Assembly (NCBI RefSeq): GCF_014207955.1
Contig: NZ_JACHLK010000006.1
Location: 248,001-312,000, forward strand
Reading direction: 5' to 3'
From: Acidovorax soli
Lineage (GTDB): Bacteria > Pseudomonadota > Gammaproteobacteria > Burkholderiales > Burkholderiaceae_C
Length of the DNA stretch: 64,000 nucleotides
Under the pieces are notes generated by a model, which saw only the letters and a list, made by a program, of their open reading frames with translations, was not told the origin of the DNA and did not search any database. The stretch's first letter is position 1; every line of letters starts with the position of its first letter. Positions 8,776 to 19,769 of this stretch are shown in pieces. The position numbers were made by a program, and so were the translations under genes.

Positions 8776-9267
8776 ATGGACCTGGAAGCCCGACTGCACG
8801 GCGCCGCGCCCAGCGAGCACCCCGAGGCCCTGCGCCTGTGGCTGCGCATGCTGACCTGCACGCAGCTGATCGAAAAGCAGGTGCGCGCCGGCCTGCGCGA
8901 GCGCTTCGACACCACGCTGCCGCGCTTTGACCTGATGGCGCAACTCGAACGCTCGCCCGAAGGCCTGAAGATGAAGGACCTCTCGCGCCGCATGATGGTC
9001 ACGAGCGGCAACGTCACCGGCATCACCGACCAGCTCGTGGCCGAAGGCCTGGTGGAGCGCGTGGAGGTCGAAGGCGACCGCCGCGCCTACTGCGTGCGCC
9101 TGACCGAGCAAGGCCGCGCCCAGTTCAACGAAATGGCCCGCCAGCACGAAGAGTGGATCGTCGAGGCCTTCGCCGCTTTGGGCGAGCGCGACATCGCCAC
9201 CTTGCACCGGCTGCTGGGCAAGGTCAAGGAACACACCCTCAAAAACCCCGTGGAGACAGAACCATGA
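8776..9267 (+). CDS. MarR-family transcriptional regulator
   Basis: A 163-residue winged-helix regulator. The recognition region ([20 protein letters not shown], about residues 64-83) and the wing ([18 protein letters not shown]) are clear. The N-terminal helix region ([18 protein letters not shown]) forms the dimer interface. It begins 3 bases after the monooxygenase stop and ends in an ATGA overlap with the next gene, so it is embedded in the operon that it presumably represses. A palindrome at 6398-6411 is the likely operator, and an aryl-CoA intermediate the likely inducer. MarR proteins in such clusters usually answer to the CoA thioester; that is inference here. Confidence 0.9.
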   Translation: MDLEARLHGAAPSEHPEALRLWLRMLTCTQLIEKQVRAGLRERFDTTLPRFDLMAQLERSPEGLKMKDLSRRMMVTSGNVTGITDQLVAEGLVERVEVEGDRRAYCVRLTEQGRAQFNEMARQHEEWIVEAFAALGERDIATLHRLLGKVKEHTLKNPVETEP

Positions 9268-10118
9268 AGCACAACATCGGCGCCGGCAACCCCATGCGCG
9301 CGCAGTTCGAACCCAAGGCCCCGTACACGGCGCAGCACTTCGCCTGGAGCTTTGCCGATGGCGTGGGCACCGTCACGCTGAACCGGCCCGAGCGCAAGAA
9401 CCCGCTGACCTTCCAGAGCTATGCAGAGCTGCGCGACTTCTTCAACGCCCTGCGCTTTGCCACCGATGTGAAGTGCGTGGTGGTCACGGGCGCGGGCGGC
9501 AACTTCTGCTCGGGCGGCGATGTGCACGAGATCATCGGCCCACTGACCGGCATGAGCATGCCCGAGCTGCTGGAGTTCACGCGCATGACGGGCGACCTGG
9601 TCAAGGCCATGCGCGCCTGTCCGCAGCCCATCCTGGGCGCCATCGACGGCATCTGCGCGGGCGCCGGTGCCATGATGGCGCTGGCCTGCGACATGCGCTA
9701 CGGCACGGCCGCGGCCAAGACGGCCTTTCTGTTCACCCGCGTGGGCCTGGCCGGCGCCGACATGGGCGCCTGCGCGCTGCTGCCGCGCCTCATCGGCCAG
9801 GGCCGTGCCTCGGAGCTGCTGTTCACCGGCCGCTCCATGACGGCCCAGGAAGGCCTGGCCTGGGGCTTCTTCAACGACCTGTACGAGCCCGCCGACCTGC
9901 TGGCCCAGGTGCAGGAAACCGCACGTGCCCTGGCCAGCGGCCCCACCTTCGCGCACGGCATGACCAAGACCATGCTCAGCCAGGAATGGGCCATGACCAT
10001 CGACCAGGCCATCGAGGCCGAAGCCCAGGCCCAGGCCATCTGCATGCAGACGCAGGACTTCCGCCGCGCCTACGAGGCCTTCGCGGCCAGGCAAAAGCCT
10101 GTGTTCCAGGGGGACTGA
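9264..10118 (+). CDS. Crotonase-superfamily enzyme of the aryl-CoA operon (enoyl-CoA hydratase-like, atypical active site)
   Basis: A 284-residue crotonase-fold protein. The oxyanion-hole segments are present: [12 protein letters not shown] (75-86) and [19 protein letters not shown] (129-147). The two catalytic glutamates of enoyl-CoA hydratase are absent: the first position reads Met (137/138) and the second lies in FTRVGLAG. An aspartate in GADMG (Asp166) sits where dienoyl-CoA isomerases and MenB-type enzymes carry a catalytic Asp. The protein is therefore more likely an isomerase or a ring-opening hydrolase (BadI/MenB-like logic) than a simple hydratase. It starts at ATG 9264 inside the ATGA shared with the MarR gene. 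An N-terminal extension of about 20 residues precedes the domain. Confidence 0.82.
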   Translation: MKHNIGAGNPMRAQFEPKAPYTAQHFAWSFADGVGTVTLNRPERKNPLTFQSYAELRDFFNALRFATDVKCVVVTGAGGNFCSGGDVHEIIGPLTGMSMPELLEFTRMTGDLVKAMRACPQPILGAIDGICAGAGAMMALACDMRYGTAAAKTAFLFTRVGLAGADMGACALLPRLIGQGRASELLFTGRSMTAQEGLAWGFFNDLYEPADLLAQVQETARALASGPTFAHGMTKTMLSQEWAMTIDQAIEAEAQAQAICMQTQDFRRAYEAFAARQKPVFQGD

Positions 10119-10122
10119 CACC

Positions 10123-11322
10123 ATGCACATCGCCACCCCACCGGCGCCCTGCCCGCCCTCCACGGCCCACCTGGATCTGCCCTTCTTCGACGACGCGCAC
10201 CGAACCCTGGCGCGCGGCCTGGTGCCCTGGGCCGCCGCCCAGGACGTGGACGAAACCGATGACCGCGCCGCCTGCCGCGAATGGGTGCGCCGCCTCGGAG
10301 CAGACGGCTGGCTGCGCTACTGCGTGCCCGCCGCGCATGGCGGCGCCCTGCCCGCCCTCGATTCGCGCGCGCTGGTGCTGCTGCGCGAGACCTTGGCCTA
10401 CCACTCGCCGCTGGCCGACTTCGCCTTTGCCATGCAGGGCTTGGGCAGCGGCGCCATCACCCTGGCCGGCAGCCCCGCGCAGCAGGCCCACTACCTGCAA
10501 GGCGTGGCCAGCGGCCAGCTGATCGCGGCCTTCGCGCTGAGTGAGCCCGAGGCCGGCTCGGACGTGGGCGCCATGCGCACCACGGCGCTGCCCGCTGCTG
10601 GCGGCGCCTACACCCTCGACGGCAGCAAGACCTGGATCAGCAACGGCGGGATCGCCGACTTCTACTGCGTGTTCGCCAAGACCGAGCCGGACGGCGGCAC
10701 GCGCGGCATCAGCGCCTTCATCGTCGATGCCACCGCGAAAGGGCTTGATACCTCGCGCCACATCCATGTGATGGCGCCGCACCCGCTGGCCACGCTGGCC
10801 TTCACGGGCTGCGAGGTGCCAAGCTCGGCGCTGCTGGGCGAGCTGAACGGGGGCTTCAAGCTGGCCATGCGCACGCTGGACATCTTCCGCGCCTCGGTGG
10901 CCGCAGCCGCCCTGGGCATGGCCCGCCGCGCCCTGGCCGAGGCCGTGCACCATGCGCGCCAGCGCCGCATGTTCGGCCAGTCGCTGGCCGACTTCCAGCT
11001 CACGCAGGCGCGCATCGGCGAAATGGCCGCGCTGGTGGACAGCGCCGCCCTGCTCACCTACCGCGCCGCCTGGCTGCGCGACGAGGGCGAGAAGCGCGGC
11101 GGCACCCGCGTGACCGCCGAGGCGGCCATGGCCAAGATGACCGCCACCGAGAACGCCCAACGCGTGATCGACATGGCGCTGCAGCTGCACGGCGGTCGTG
11201 GCGTGGAAGTGGGCAGCAAGGTCGAGAGCCTGTACCGCGACATCCGCTCGCTGCGCATCTACGAAGGCGCGACCGAGGTGCAGCAACTCATCATCGGCAA
11301 AGCCGCCCTGCAGACCCCCTGA
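10123..11322 (+). CDS. Acyl-CoA dehydrogenase
   Basis: A 399-residue FAD flavoprotein of the acyl-CoA dehydrogenase family. Landmarks: [16 protein letters not shown] (flavin/substrate loop), [61 protein letters not shown], and the terminal [20 protein letters not shown], whose Glu in YEG is the usual catalytic base position. The length is normal. It begins 4 bases after the crotonase stop. In this operon it would oxidise a reduced cyclic or ring-opened acyl-CoA, passing electrons to ETF. It has no signal or membrane segment. Confidence 0.92.
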   Translation: MHIATPPAPCPPSTAHLDLPFFDDAHRTLARGLVPWAAAQDVDETDDRAACREWVRRLGADGWLRYCVPAAHGGALPALDSRALVLLRETLAYHSPLADFAFAMQGLGSGAITLAGSPAQQAHYLQGVASGQLIAAFALSEPEAGSDVGAMRTTALPAAGGAYTLDGSKTWISNGGIADFYCVFAKTEPDGGTRGISAFIVDATAKGLDTSRHIHVMAPHPLATLAFTGCEVPSSALLGELNGGFKLAMRTLDIFRASVAAAALGMARRALAEAVHHARQRRMFGQSLADFQLTQARIGEMAALVDSAALLTYRAAWLRDEGEKRGGTRVTAEAAMAKMTATENAQRVIDMALQLHGGRGVEVGSKVESLYRDIRSLRIYEGATEVQQLIIGKAALQTP

Positions 11323-11341
11323 CCCAGGAAGGAGCGCCACC

Positions 11342-13003
11342 ATGGCCCACCCCAGCGCCCAACCCGACCATTTCGTGCACGACCGCCTGCCGCCGGCGCC
11401 GGCCCTGCCCACGCTGCGCTACGACACGCCAGAGCTGCAAATCCCTGAACAGACCAACCTGGTGCAGGCCCTGTTCGACCAGGCCGAACGCGCCGGCCAT
11501 GGCGACCGCCCGCTGCTGCGCGGTCCGCAGCGCACCTACAGCTACCGTGAGGCCCACACCGAGGCCGCGCGCATCGCCGAGCTGCTCACGAAAGAACACG
11601 GCCTGGTACCCGGCAACCGCGTGCTGCTGCGCGGCGGCAACACGGTGGAGATGGCGCTGGCCTGGCTGGGCGTGGTGCATGCCGGCCTCGTGGCCGTGGC
11701 CACCATGCCGCTGCTGCGCGCGGTGGAGCTGGGCAGCATCATCGAGCGCGCCCAGCCCGTGCTGGCGCTGTGCGACGGTCGCCTGCTGGCCGAGCTGCAG
11801 ACCGCACAGGCGGAGCACCCGGTGCTCGCCACCATCGTTCCCTTTCACACGGCGCCCGATGCCGCCGACCTGCTGGTGCGCGCGCAGGCCATGGCAGGCA
11901 CGCAGCCTGCCTGCCCCACGTCGGCGGACGACGTGGCGCTGATGGCCTTCACCTCGGGCACCACGGGGGCCCCCAAGGCCGCCGTGCATGCGCACCGCGA
12001 CGTGCTGGCCGCCTGCGAGGCCTGGCCACGCCATGTGCTGCGCGCCCGGCCCGAGGACATCGTGGCGGGCTCGCCACCGCTGGCCTTCACCTTTGGCCTG
12101 GGCGGGCTGCTGGTGTTCCCGATGTGGGCCGGCGCCAGCATCTACTTCCCCGACCAGCCCTACACGCCCGAGACCATGGTGCGCCTGATGCGCGAGGCCG
12201 GCGTGACCATCTGCTACACCGCGCCCACCTTCTACCGCCAGATGGCACCGTTCGCGCGCCAGCTCGGCCTGCCCACGCTGCGCACCAGCGTGAGCGCGGG
12301 CGAGGCCCTGCCCGACGCCACGCGCCAGCTGTGGAAGGAGGCCACGGGCATCGACATGACCGATGGCATCGGCGCCACCGAGATGTTCCACATCTTCATC
12401 TCGGCCGCGGGCGGCGAAAGCCGCCCCGGCGCCATCGGCAAGGTGGTGCCCGGCTACGAGGCCCGGGTGGTGGACGACCAGGGCCAGGAGCTGCCGCGCG
12501 GCACGGTGGGCAAGCTCGCCGTGATCGGCCCCACGGGCTGCCGCTACCTCGATGACCCGCGCCAGGCCAAGTACGTGAAGGACGGCTGGAACTACCCGGG
12601 CGATGCCTTCGTGCAGGATGCGGACGGCTATTTCTTCTACCAGGCGCGCGACGACGACATGATCATCACCGCCGGCTACAACGTGGGCGGCCCCGAGGTC
12701 GAAGACGCCCTGCTGCGCCACCCGGCCGTGGCCGAGTGCGCCGTGATCGGCGTGCCCGACGAGGAGCGCGGCATGGTGGTCAAGGCCTTCTGCGTGCTCA
12801 AGCCCGGCCACACCGGCGATGCCGCCATGGCCAAGAACCTGCAGGACCATGTGAAGGCCACCATCGCGCCCTTCAAATACCCACGCCTGGTCGAGTTCGC
12901 CACCGCCCTGCCGCGCACCGAAACGGGCAAACTCCAGCGCTTTCGGCTGCGCCAGCGCGAAGCGGCAGCAGCGGCCACCCACTCCACGACGAACACACCA
13001 TGA
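11342..13003 (+). CDS. Aryl-CoA ligase, benzoate/2-aminobenzoate-CoA ligase family
   Basis: A 553-residue adenylate-forming enzyme that makes the CoA ester entering the pathway. The P-loop reads FTSGTTGAPKAAVHAHRD (about 202-219); the motif YPGDAFVQDADGYFFYQARD and the hinge/A8 segment DDDMIITAGYNVGGPEVED follow; the C-terminal catalytic lysine lies in PRTETGKLQRFRLR. Length and order fit benzoate-CoA ligases, notably 2-aminobenzoate-CoA ligases linked to monooxygenase-reductase fusions. AGGAAGGAG precedes the ATG by 6-7 bases. It ends in an ATGA overlap with the Rid gene. The substrate is most likely anthranilate, with salicylate the main alternative; sequence alone does not decide. Confidence 0.9.
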   Translation: MAHPSAQPDHFVHDRLPPAPALPTLRYDTPELQIPEQTNLVQALFDQAERAGHGDRPLLRGPQRTYSYREAHTEAARIAELLTKEHGLVPGNRVLLRGGNTVEMALAWLGVVHAGLVAVATMPLLRAVELGSIIERAQPVLALCDGRLLAELQTAQAEHPVLATIVPFHTAPDAADLLVRAQAMAGTQPACPTSADDVALMAFTSGTTGAPKAAVHAHRDVLAACEAWPRHVLRARPEDIVAGSPPLAFTFGLGGLLVFPMWAGASIYFPDQPYTPETMVRLMREAGVTICYTAPTFYRQMAPFARQLGLPTLRTSVSAGEALPDATRQLWKEATGIDMTDGIGATEMFHIFISAAGGESRPGAIGKVVPGYEARVVDDQGQELPRGTVGKLAVIGPTGCRYLDDPRQAKYVKDGWNYPGDAFVQDADGYFFYQARDDDMIITAGYNVGGPEVEDALLRHPAVAECAVIGVPDEERGMVVKAFCVLKPGHTGDAAMAKNLQDHVKATIAPFKYPRLVEFATALPRTETGKLQRFRLRQREAAAAATHSTTNTP

Positions 13004-13401
13004 ACACCACCTTGCAACCGGCCGGCTGGGTCACCCCCAAAGGCTACGCCAACGGCGTGGCCGCACGCGGCACCATGATCTTCACCGGCGGCCAGATCGG
13101 CTGGAATGCACAGCAGCAGTTCGAGAGCGATGACTTCATCGCCCAGACGCGCCAGACCCTGCTCAACGTGCGCGCCGTGCTCGAAGCCGGCGGTGCCGGC
13201 CCCGAGCACCTGGTGCGCCTGACCTGGTACGTGGTGGACCGCAACGAATACAACGCCCGCCTGAAGGAACTGGGCGTGGTCTACCGCGAGGTGCTGGGCA
13301 AGCACTTCCCGGCCATGGCCTGCGTGCAGGTGGCCGGCCTGATGGAAGAGCGCGCCAGGATCGAGATCGAAGCCACCGCCGTCATCCCCGACGCTGGATA
13401 G
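13000..13401 (+). CDS. RidA/YjgF-family protein lacking the catalytic arginine
   Basis: A 133-residue chorismate-mutase-fold protein and last gene of the aromatic-CoA operon, joined by ATGA to the ligase gene. Family features are clear: TMIFTGGQIGW, the LLNVRAVLEAGGAGPEHLVRL helix and IEIEATAV at the end. In RidA the enamine/imine deaminase arginine lies in the PAR(S/T) motif before the last strand; here that position is Met106 (FPAMACVQVAG). The conserved Glu near 120-124 and Tyr16 remain. Canonical imine hydrolysis is thus doubtful, although the context (an amino-cyclohexene-CoA enamine is expected upstream) makes an enamine-handling role attractive. It could be a divergent Rid with changed chemistry or a binding protein. 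Confidence 0.88.
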   Translation: MNTTLQPAGWVTPKGYANGVAARGTMIFTGGQIGWNAQQQFESDDFIAQTRQTLLNVRAVLEAGGAGPEHLVRLTWYVVDRNEYNARLKELGVVYREVLGKHFPAMACVQVAGLMEERARIEIEATAVIPDAG

Positions 13402-13405
13402 GAAG

Positions 13406-13502
13406 CCCCCCTGAGTCGCTTCGCGCCTTCCCCCCAGGGGGACGCCCTCAGCGCGGCGGGGCGGCCCTTGCGCGAGGGCCCTGGCCTTGGCCGCGCCAGT
13501 TG
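13406..13502 (+). repeat. Dispersed intergenic repeat A, copy 2 (shortened hairpin)
   Basis: Starts CCCCCCTGAGTCGCTTCGCG, carries the core GCGGCGGGGCGGCCCTTGCG near 13452 and ends CTTGGCCGCGCCAGTT. The internal hairpin of the other copies is reduced to CCCCCCAGGGGG. It occupies the start of the gap 13402-13667 after the aromatic operon. Confidence 0.8.
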
Positions 13503-13622
13503 CAGGCATCTCAGGTAGCACGCGACTGTCAGCAGCGGCCCTCGCACATGCCGCGTCGATTTGGCGGCTGGCGGGAAGCAGTCTATCGATTTCCCTTGCA
13601 GTCACTTGGCACCTCCATGAAA

Positions 13623-13647
13623 TCGCTATGACAAAATGGAATAGCGA
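13623..13647. promoter_or_regulatory. Inverted repeat upstream of the lipoprotein gene
   Basis: TCGCTAT (13623-13629) and ATAGCGA (13641-13647) form a 7-base inverted repeat 21 bases before the ATG. GGAGGAG lies just downstream as the ribosome-binding site. The repeat could be an operator or a leader hairpin. No adjacent regulator gene. Confidence 0.35.
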
Positions 13648-13667
13648 ACCAACATGGAGGAGAACGC

Positions 13668-14645
13668 ATGCAATCCAGAACACCACGTCCCCACCGATGC
13701 CTGGCCGTCGGCCTGGCTACCACCCTGCTGCTGGCCCTGGCGGCCTGCGGCGGCAGCGACGAGGGAGCATCCATCCGCGTCCAGGGGGCGGTCGACAGGC
13801 CCGGCAATTACGACACCGCCGCACTGCAGCGCCAGCCGGCCGTCACGCAATCGGTCACGTTCACGAGCGGCAGCGGAACCCAGTCGCGCACCTACACGGG
13901 CGCCACGCTGTGGTCGGTGCTGAACGACGCCGGCATCACCCTCGATGCCACCAAGAAGAACGATGGCCTGAACCGCTATGTGCTGGCCACGGGCAGCGAT
14001 GGCTACCGCGTGGCCTTCGGCCTGGGCGAGATCAACCCCGAGTACGGCAACAAGGCCAGCGTGCTCGCCTATGCCGAGACGCAGAACGGCAGCTCGGGCC
14101 CGCTGGCCAGCGCCGACGGCCCGTTCCGCGTGACGGCGCCCGGCGACGTGAAGGGCGGGCGCTATGTCTCCAACCTCGTGCGGCTGGAGGTACGGACATC
14201 GGGTTCCACGGCCGCGGGCACGGGAGGCGGTGTGTCCAACGGCTTCGCGGTGTCGGGCGCCGTGACCAAGCCGGCCAGCTTTGACCTGGCCACGCTGCAG
14301 GCCCTGCCGGCCAGCACCGTCACGGTGGCGGGCACCACCTACACGGGCGTGAACCTGTGGACGCTGTTGAGCAGCACCACCGGTCTGAAGACGGATGCCA
14401 GCGCCAAGAACCCCACGCTGGCCATGGTGGCCGTGGCCACGGGCAGCGATGGCTACAAGGCCCTGGTGTCACTGGGCGAGATCGACCCGGGCTTTGGCAA
14501 CAAGGCCGCGCTGGTGGCCTACGCCGCCAACGGCGAAGGCCTGGGTCCCAACGGGGTGGCCCGCCTCATCGTGCCCGGCGAGGTGAAGCAAAGCCGATCG
14601 GTTTCGAACCTCACCCACATCGAGGTCATCACCGCCGCCCCCTGA
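13668..14645 (+). CDS. Lipoprotein with two tandem sulfite-oxidase-fold (molybdopterin-binding-like) domains
   Basis: A 325-residue secreted protein. The signal ends in the lipobox LAAC with Cys27, so it is a predicted lipoprotein. Two homologous domains follow, about 34-167 and 186-322. Each has (V)xGAVxxP at its start, YTG(A/V)xLW, GSDGY(R/K)...LGEI(N/D)PxxGNKA in the middle and VPGxVKxxRxVSNLxxIEV at the end. This pattern resembles the Moco domain of small sulfite-oxidase-like proteins. The only cysteines are in the signal peptide and the lipobox, so the Moco-ligating Cys is absent and a binding rather than redox role is likely. GGAGGAG lies 6-7 bases upstream of the ATG. It is a single-gene unit between the aromatic operon and a convergent exporter gene. 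Confidence 0.75.
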   Translation: MQSRTPRPHRCLAVGLATTLLLALAACGGSDEGASIRVQGAVDRPGNYDTAALQRQPAVTQSVTFTSGSGTQSRTYTGATLWSVLNDAGITLDATKKNDGLNRYVLATGSDGYRVAFGLGEINPEYGNKASVLAYAETQNGSSGPLASADGPFRVTAPGDVKGGRYVSNLVRLEVRTSGSTAAGTGGGVSNGFAVSGAVTKPASFDLATLQALPASTVTVAGTTYTGVNLWTLLSSTTGLKTDASAKNPTLAMVAVATGSDGYKALVSLGEIDPGFGNKAALVAYAANGEGLGPNGVARLIVPGEVKQSRSVSNLTHIEVITAAP

Positions 14646-14659
14646 CCCGGTACGGGCCC

Positions 14660-15613
14660 TCAGCGCACCGGCGCGCCACCCGGGGGCACCGGTGCCCCAC
14701 GGCGCGCCCAGAGTGCGGAAAGGGCTTTGCCATACAGAATGAACACCAGCGCCGCACCGATCAAGGGCAGCGCAGCGTAGACCCAGCCCGTGAGCAGCTC
14801 GCCGCCGAGTGCCACGCCCACGAACAGGGCCACGGCCGGGTTCACGAACGAGTAGCTGCCGGCCAGCGCGGCCGAGGTGTTCTGCAGCAGCCACAGGTAG
14901 GCATTGAGCGCCACCAGCGTGCCGAAGAACAGCAGGTACACCCAGGCCGCCCAGGACCTGGCACTGACCTGGCCCAGGGCACTCACCGGCTCGAAGCACA
15001 GCGCCACCACCAGGCCCATGGCCCCGCCCGTGAACCACTGCGCGGCCGAGGCCATGGCCGGTGCCGGCAGCGAAAGCCTGCGCGAGGCGTAGGAGCCGAT
15101 GCTCCAGCACAGCGGCGCGCCAAAGGCCAGCAGAGCGCCCAGCCAGGTGGCCGAGAAATCCCCTTCCAGCGCCAGCAGCAGCGCGCCCACCACGCCCAGG
15201 GCCAGGCCGATCCAGCTGGTCACGGGCACACGCTCACCGCCCCAGCGCGACCACAGGGCCAGCCACATCGGCATGGTGGTGACCACCGTGGCCATGAGGC
15301 CCGAGCCAATGCCCATCTTCTGCGCAAAGCCCATGAGGTTCATGGCCAGGAACACCATGCACCCGCCCACCACGGCCGAGTTGCGCCACTGCGTGGCCGT
15401 GGGCAGGGCGTGGCCCTGCCACAGCGCCACTGCCAGCATGATGGCCCCGGCACAGAGGAAGCGGATGGCGTTCATCAGCAGCGGCGGCATGGTCTGCACC
15501 GCGATACCGATGGCGAAATAGGTGGTGCCCCAGACGATGTACACCAGCAGCAGGGCGATGGCGATAGCCCACACGCGGCGGTTGCCTGCTTGCGCATTGA
15601 AAAATGTCGGCAT
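14660..15613 (-). CDS. EamA/DMT-superfamily exporter
   Basis: A 317-residue inner-membrane protein with about ten hydrophobic segments arranged as two EamA repeats. First-repeat marks: VYIVWGTTYFAIGIAV and MNAIRFLCAGAIML; second-repeat marks: SYSFVNPAVALFVGVALGGE and a last helix before a short Pro-rich tail. The layout resembles RhaT/EamA and YedA-like exporters of amino acids or other metabolites. ATG 15613 is preferred to GTG 15622 because AGGTGAAG lies 4-11 bases upstream of it. It diverges from an AsnC-type regulator, typical for an amino acid exporter controlled by its substrate. The substrate is not readable. Confidence 0.88.
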   Translation of the reverse strand: MPTFFNAQAGNRRVWAIAIALLLVYIVWGTTYFAIGIAVQTMPPLLMNAIRFLCAGAIMLAVALWQGHALPTATQWRNSAVVGGCMVFLAMNLMGFAQKMGIGSGLMATVVTTMPMWLALWSRWGGERVPVTSWIGLALGVVGALLLALEGDFSATWLGALLAFGAPLCWSIGSYASRRLSLPAPAMASAAQWFTGGAMGLVVALCFEPVSALGQVSARSWAAWVYLLFFGTLVALNAYLWLLQNTSAALAGSYSFVNPAVALFVGVALGGELLTGWVYAALPLIGAALVFILYGKALSALWARRGAPVPPGGAPVR

Positions 15614-15630
15614 ATTCTTCACCTGACCGG

Positions 15631-15666
15631 AAAATTTATGGAAATCACAGGGATTTCGGAATTTTT
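15631..15666. promoter_or_regulatory. Nested palindromic operator between exporter and AsnC regulator
   Basis: In the 70-base divergent spacer, GAAATC (15641-15646) and GATTTC (15652-15657) are symmetric, flanked by AAAATT (15631-15636) and AATTTT (15660-15665). The AT-rich two-step dyad fits an Lrp/AsnC binding site shared by both genes. Confidence 0.5.
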
Positions 15667-15683
15667 ACCAAATTCATGCGCTT

Positions 15684-16172
15684 ATGCAAGCAAATATTCA
15701 GACAGATGAGATAGACGCCAGAATTATTTCTGCCTTGGGCACCGATGGCCGACGTTCCTACGCCGACGTCGGGGCCGAAGTGGGCCTGTCGACGGCCGCG
15801 GTGCATGAGCGGGTGAAGAAGATGCTGGACAAGGGCGTGATCCGCCGCTTTTCGATCAGCGTGGACCACGAGCGCGTGGGGCTGAACTTCACGGCCTTCG
15901 TCGCCATCCGCAACGATGGCGGCATCCACTGCCGCGATGTGGCGCCGCGCCTGCGCGCCATGCCCCAGGTGGAAGAACTGCACAGCGTGGCCGGCGAGTA
16001 CGACTTTCTGGCCAAGATCCGCACCACGCATGCGCGTGCGCTGGAAGACGTGATCTACGAAATCAAGGCGATTGCCGGCGTGGCCCGCACCACCAGCACG
16101 GTGGTGCTGAACACCGAGTTCGAGGACCGCCCCTTGGACCTCAACTGGATGAATGACAAAAGCACCCCCTGA
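15684..16172 (+). CDS. Lrp/AsnC-family transcriptional regulator
   Basis: A 162-residue regulator. The N-terminal helix-turn-helix (DEIDARIISALGTDGRRSYADVGAEVGLSTAAVHERVKK, residues 8-47) is followed by an RAM ligand-binding domain (from FTAFVAIRNDGG, including VAGEYDFLAKIR). It is divergent from the EamA exporter and probably senses that exporter's substrate. The last codons (Ser-Thr-Pro-stop) are contributed by the start of repeat A, which begins inside the gene at 16163. No strong Shine-Dalgarno precedes the ATG. Confidence 0.92.
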   Translation: MQANIQTDEIDARIISALGTDGRRSYADVGAEVGLSTAAVHERVKKMLDKGVIRRFSISVDHERVGLNFTAFVAIRNDGGIHCRDVAPRLRAMPQVEELHSVAGEYDFLAKIRTTHARALEDVIYEIKAIAGVARTTSTVVLNTEFEDRPLDLNWMNDKSTP

Positions 16173-16368
16173 GTCGCTTCGCGCCTCGGTGCCACCGCCA
16201 GAGGCGGCGGCTCTTCGGGCACGTCCAAGCCTGCGCAGGCAGGCTTGGAGCCGCGGCCCTCAGCCCCTCTCTCATATTGCTTCGCAATCTGGGAGGGGGA
16301 CGCTCCCAGCGCGGCGGGGCGGCCCTTGCGCGGGAGCACTGGCCTTGGCCGCGCCAGTTTCATGCGCC
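16163..16368 (+). repeat. Dispersed intergenic repeat A, copy 3 (with internal insertion)
   Basis: Begins CACCCCCTGAGTCGCTTCGC inside the 3' end of the AsnC gene, carries the hairpin CTCTCTCATATTGCTTCGCA...GGGAGGGG near 16266-16298, the core at 16310-16329 and ends at CGCGCCAGTTTCATGCG. About 75 extra bases (16187-16260) include a second hairpin, CCAAGCCTGCGCAGGCAGGCTTGG. It fills the gap to the nadX stop. Confidence 0.8.
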
Positions 16369-16387
16369 GCGATGAACCACTGAGATG

Positions 16388-19252
<2,865 letters not shown>

Positions 19253-19256
<4 letters not shown>

Positions 19257-19756
19257 GCCCACTCCGTCCCGCGCATCGCGGCCAGGCCTTCACAGACTGC
19301 CTTCACGATGCCCTCGTAGCCCGTGCAGCGGCACAGGTTGCCGCCCAGGGCATGGCGCACCCAGTGCGGGTCGATGGACGCCTCGGCGGCCTCGGGTTCA
19401 CCGGCCAGGGCCACCGCGCGCATCAGAAAGCCCGGCGTGCAAAAGCCACACTGCAGCGCATGGTGCCGGCTGAACGCCTGCTGCATGGGATGCAGCCGGT
19501 CCGGCGCCTGCGCCAGGCCTTCGACCGTGCGCACGGCACGGCCCTGCACCTGCAGGGCCAGCACATTGCAGGACTTCACGGCGCGGCCATCCACCTGCAC
19601 GGTGCAGGCGCCGCACTGGGCCGTGTCGCAACCCTGGTGGGTGCCGCGCAGGCCCAGGGGGCCACGCAGGCAGTCCACCAGCAGCATGTTGGCTTCCACC
19701 TGCACACTGCAGGCGCTGCCATTGACCTGCAACCGGATCGGCATGCACTGGTTCAT
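19253..19756 (-). CDS. Molybdenum hydroxylase 2Fe-2S subunit (CoxS-like)
   Basis: A 167-residue small subunit with two [2Fe-2S] clusters. The plant-type ferredoxin cysteines are in GCDTAQCGACTV plus SCNVLAL; the helical-domain cysteines are in QCGFCTPG and NLCRCTGY. All eight are present. The length is typical. The start at 19756 follows the DapA-like stop by 13 bases; an ATG 12 bases further in is also possible. It carries electrons from the Mo site of the CoxL-like subunit to the FAD of the fused CoxM-G subunit. Confidence 0.93.
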
Positions 19757-19769
19757 GCGGCTGCTGGCC

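Noticed and set aside
6421..13401. Salicylate-to-gentisyl-CoA pathway as the sole reading of the aromatic operon
   Set aside because: The fused reductase domain, acyl-CoA dehydrogenase and Rid gene fit ring reduction of an amino-substrate better, but salicylate is not excluded, so it is kept only as an alternative.
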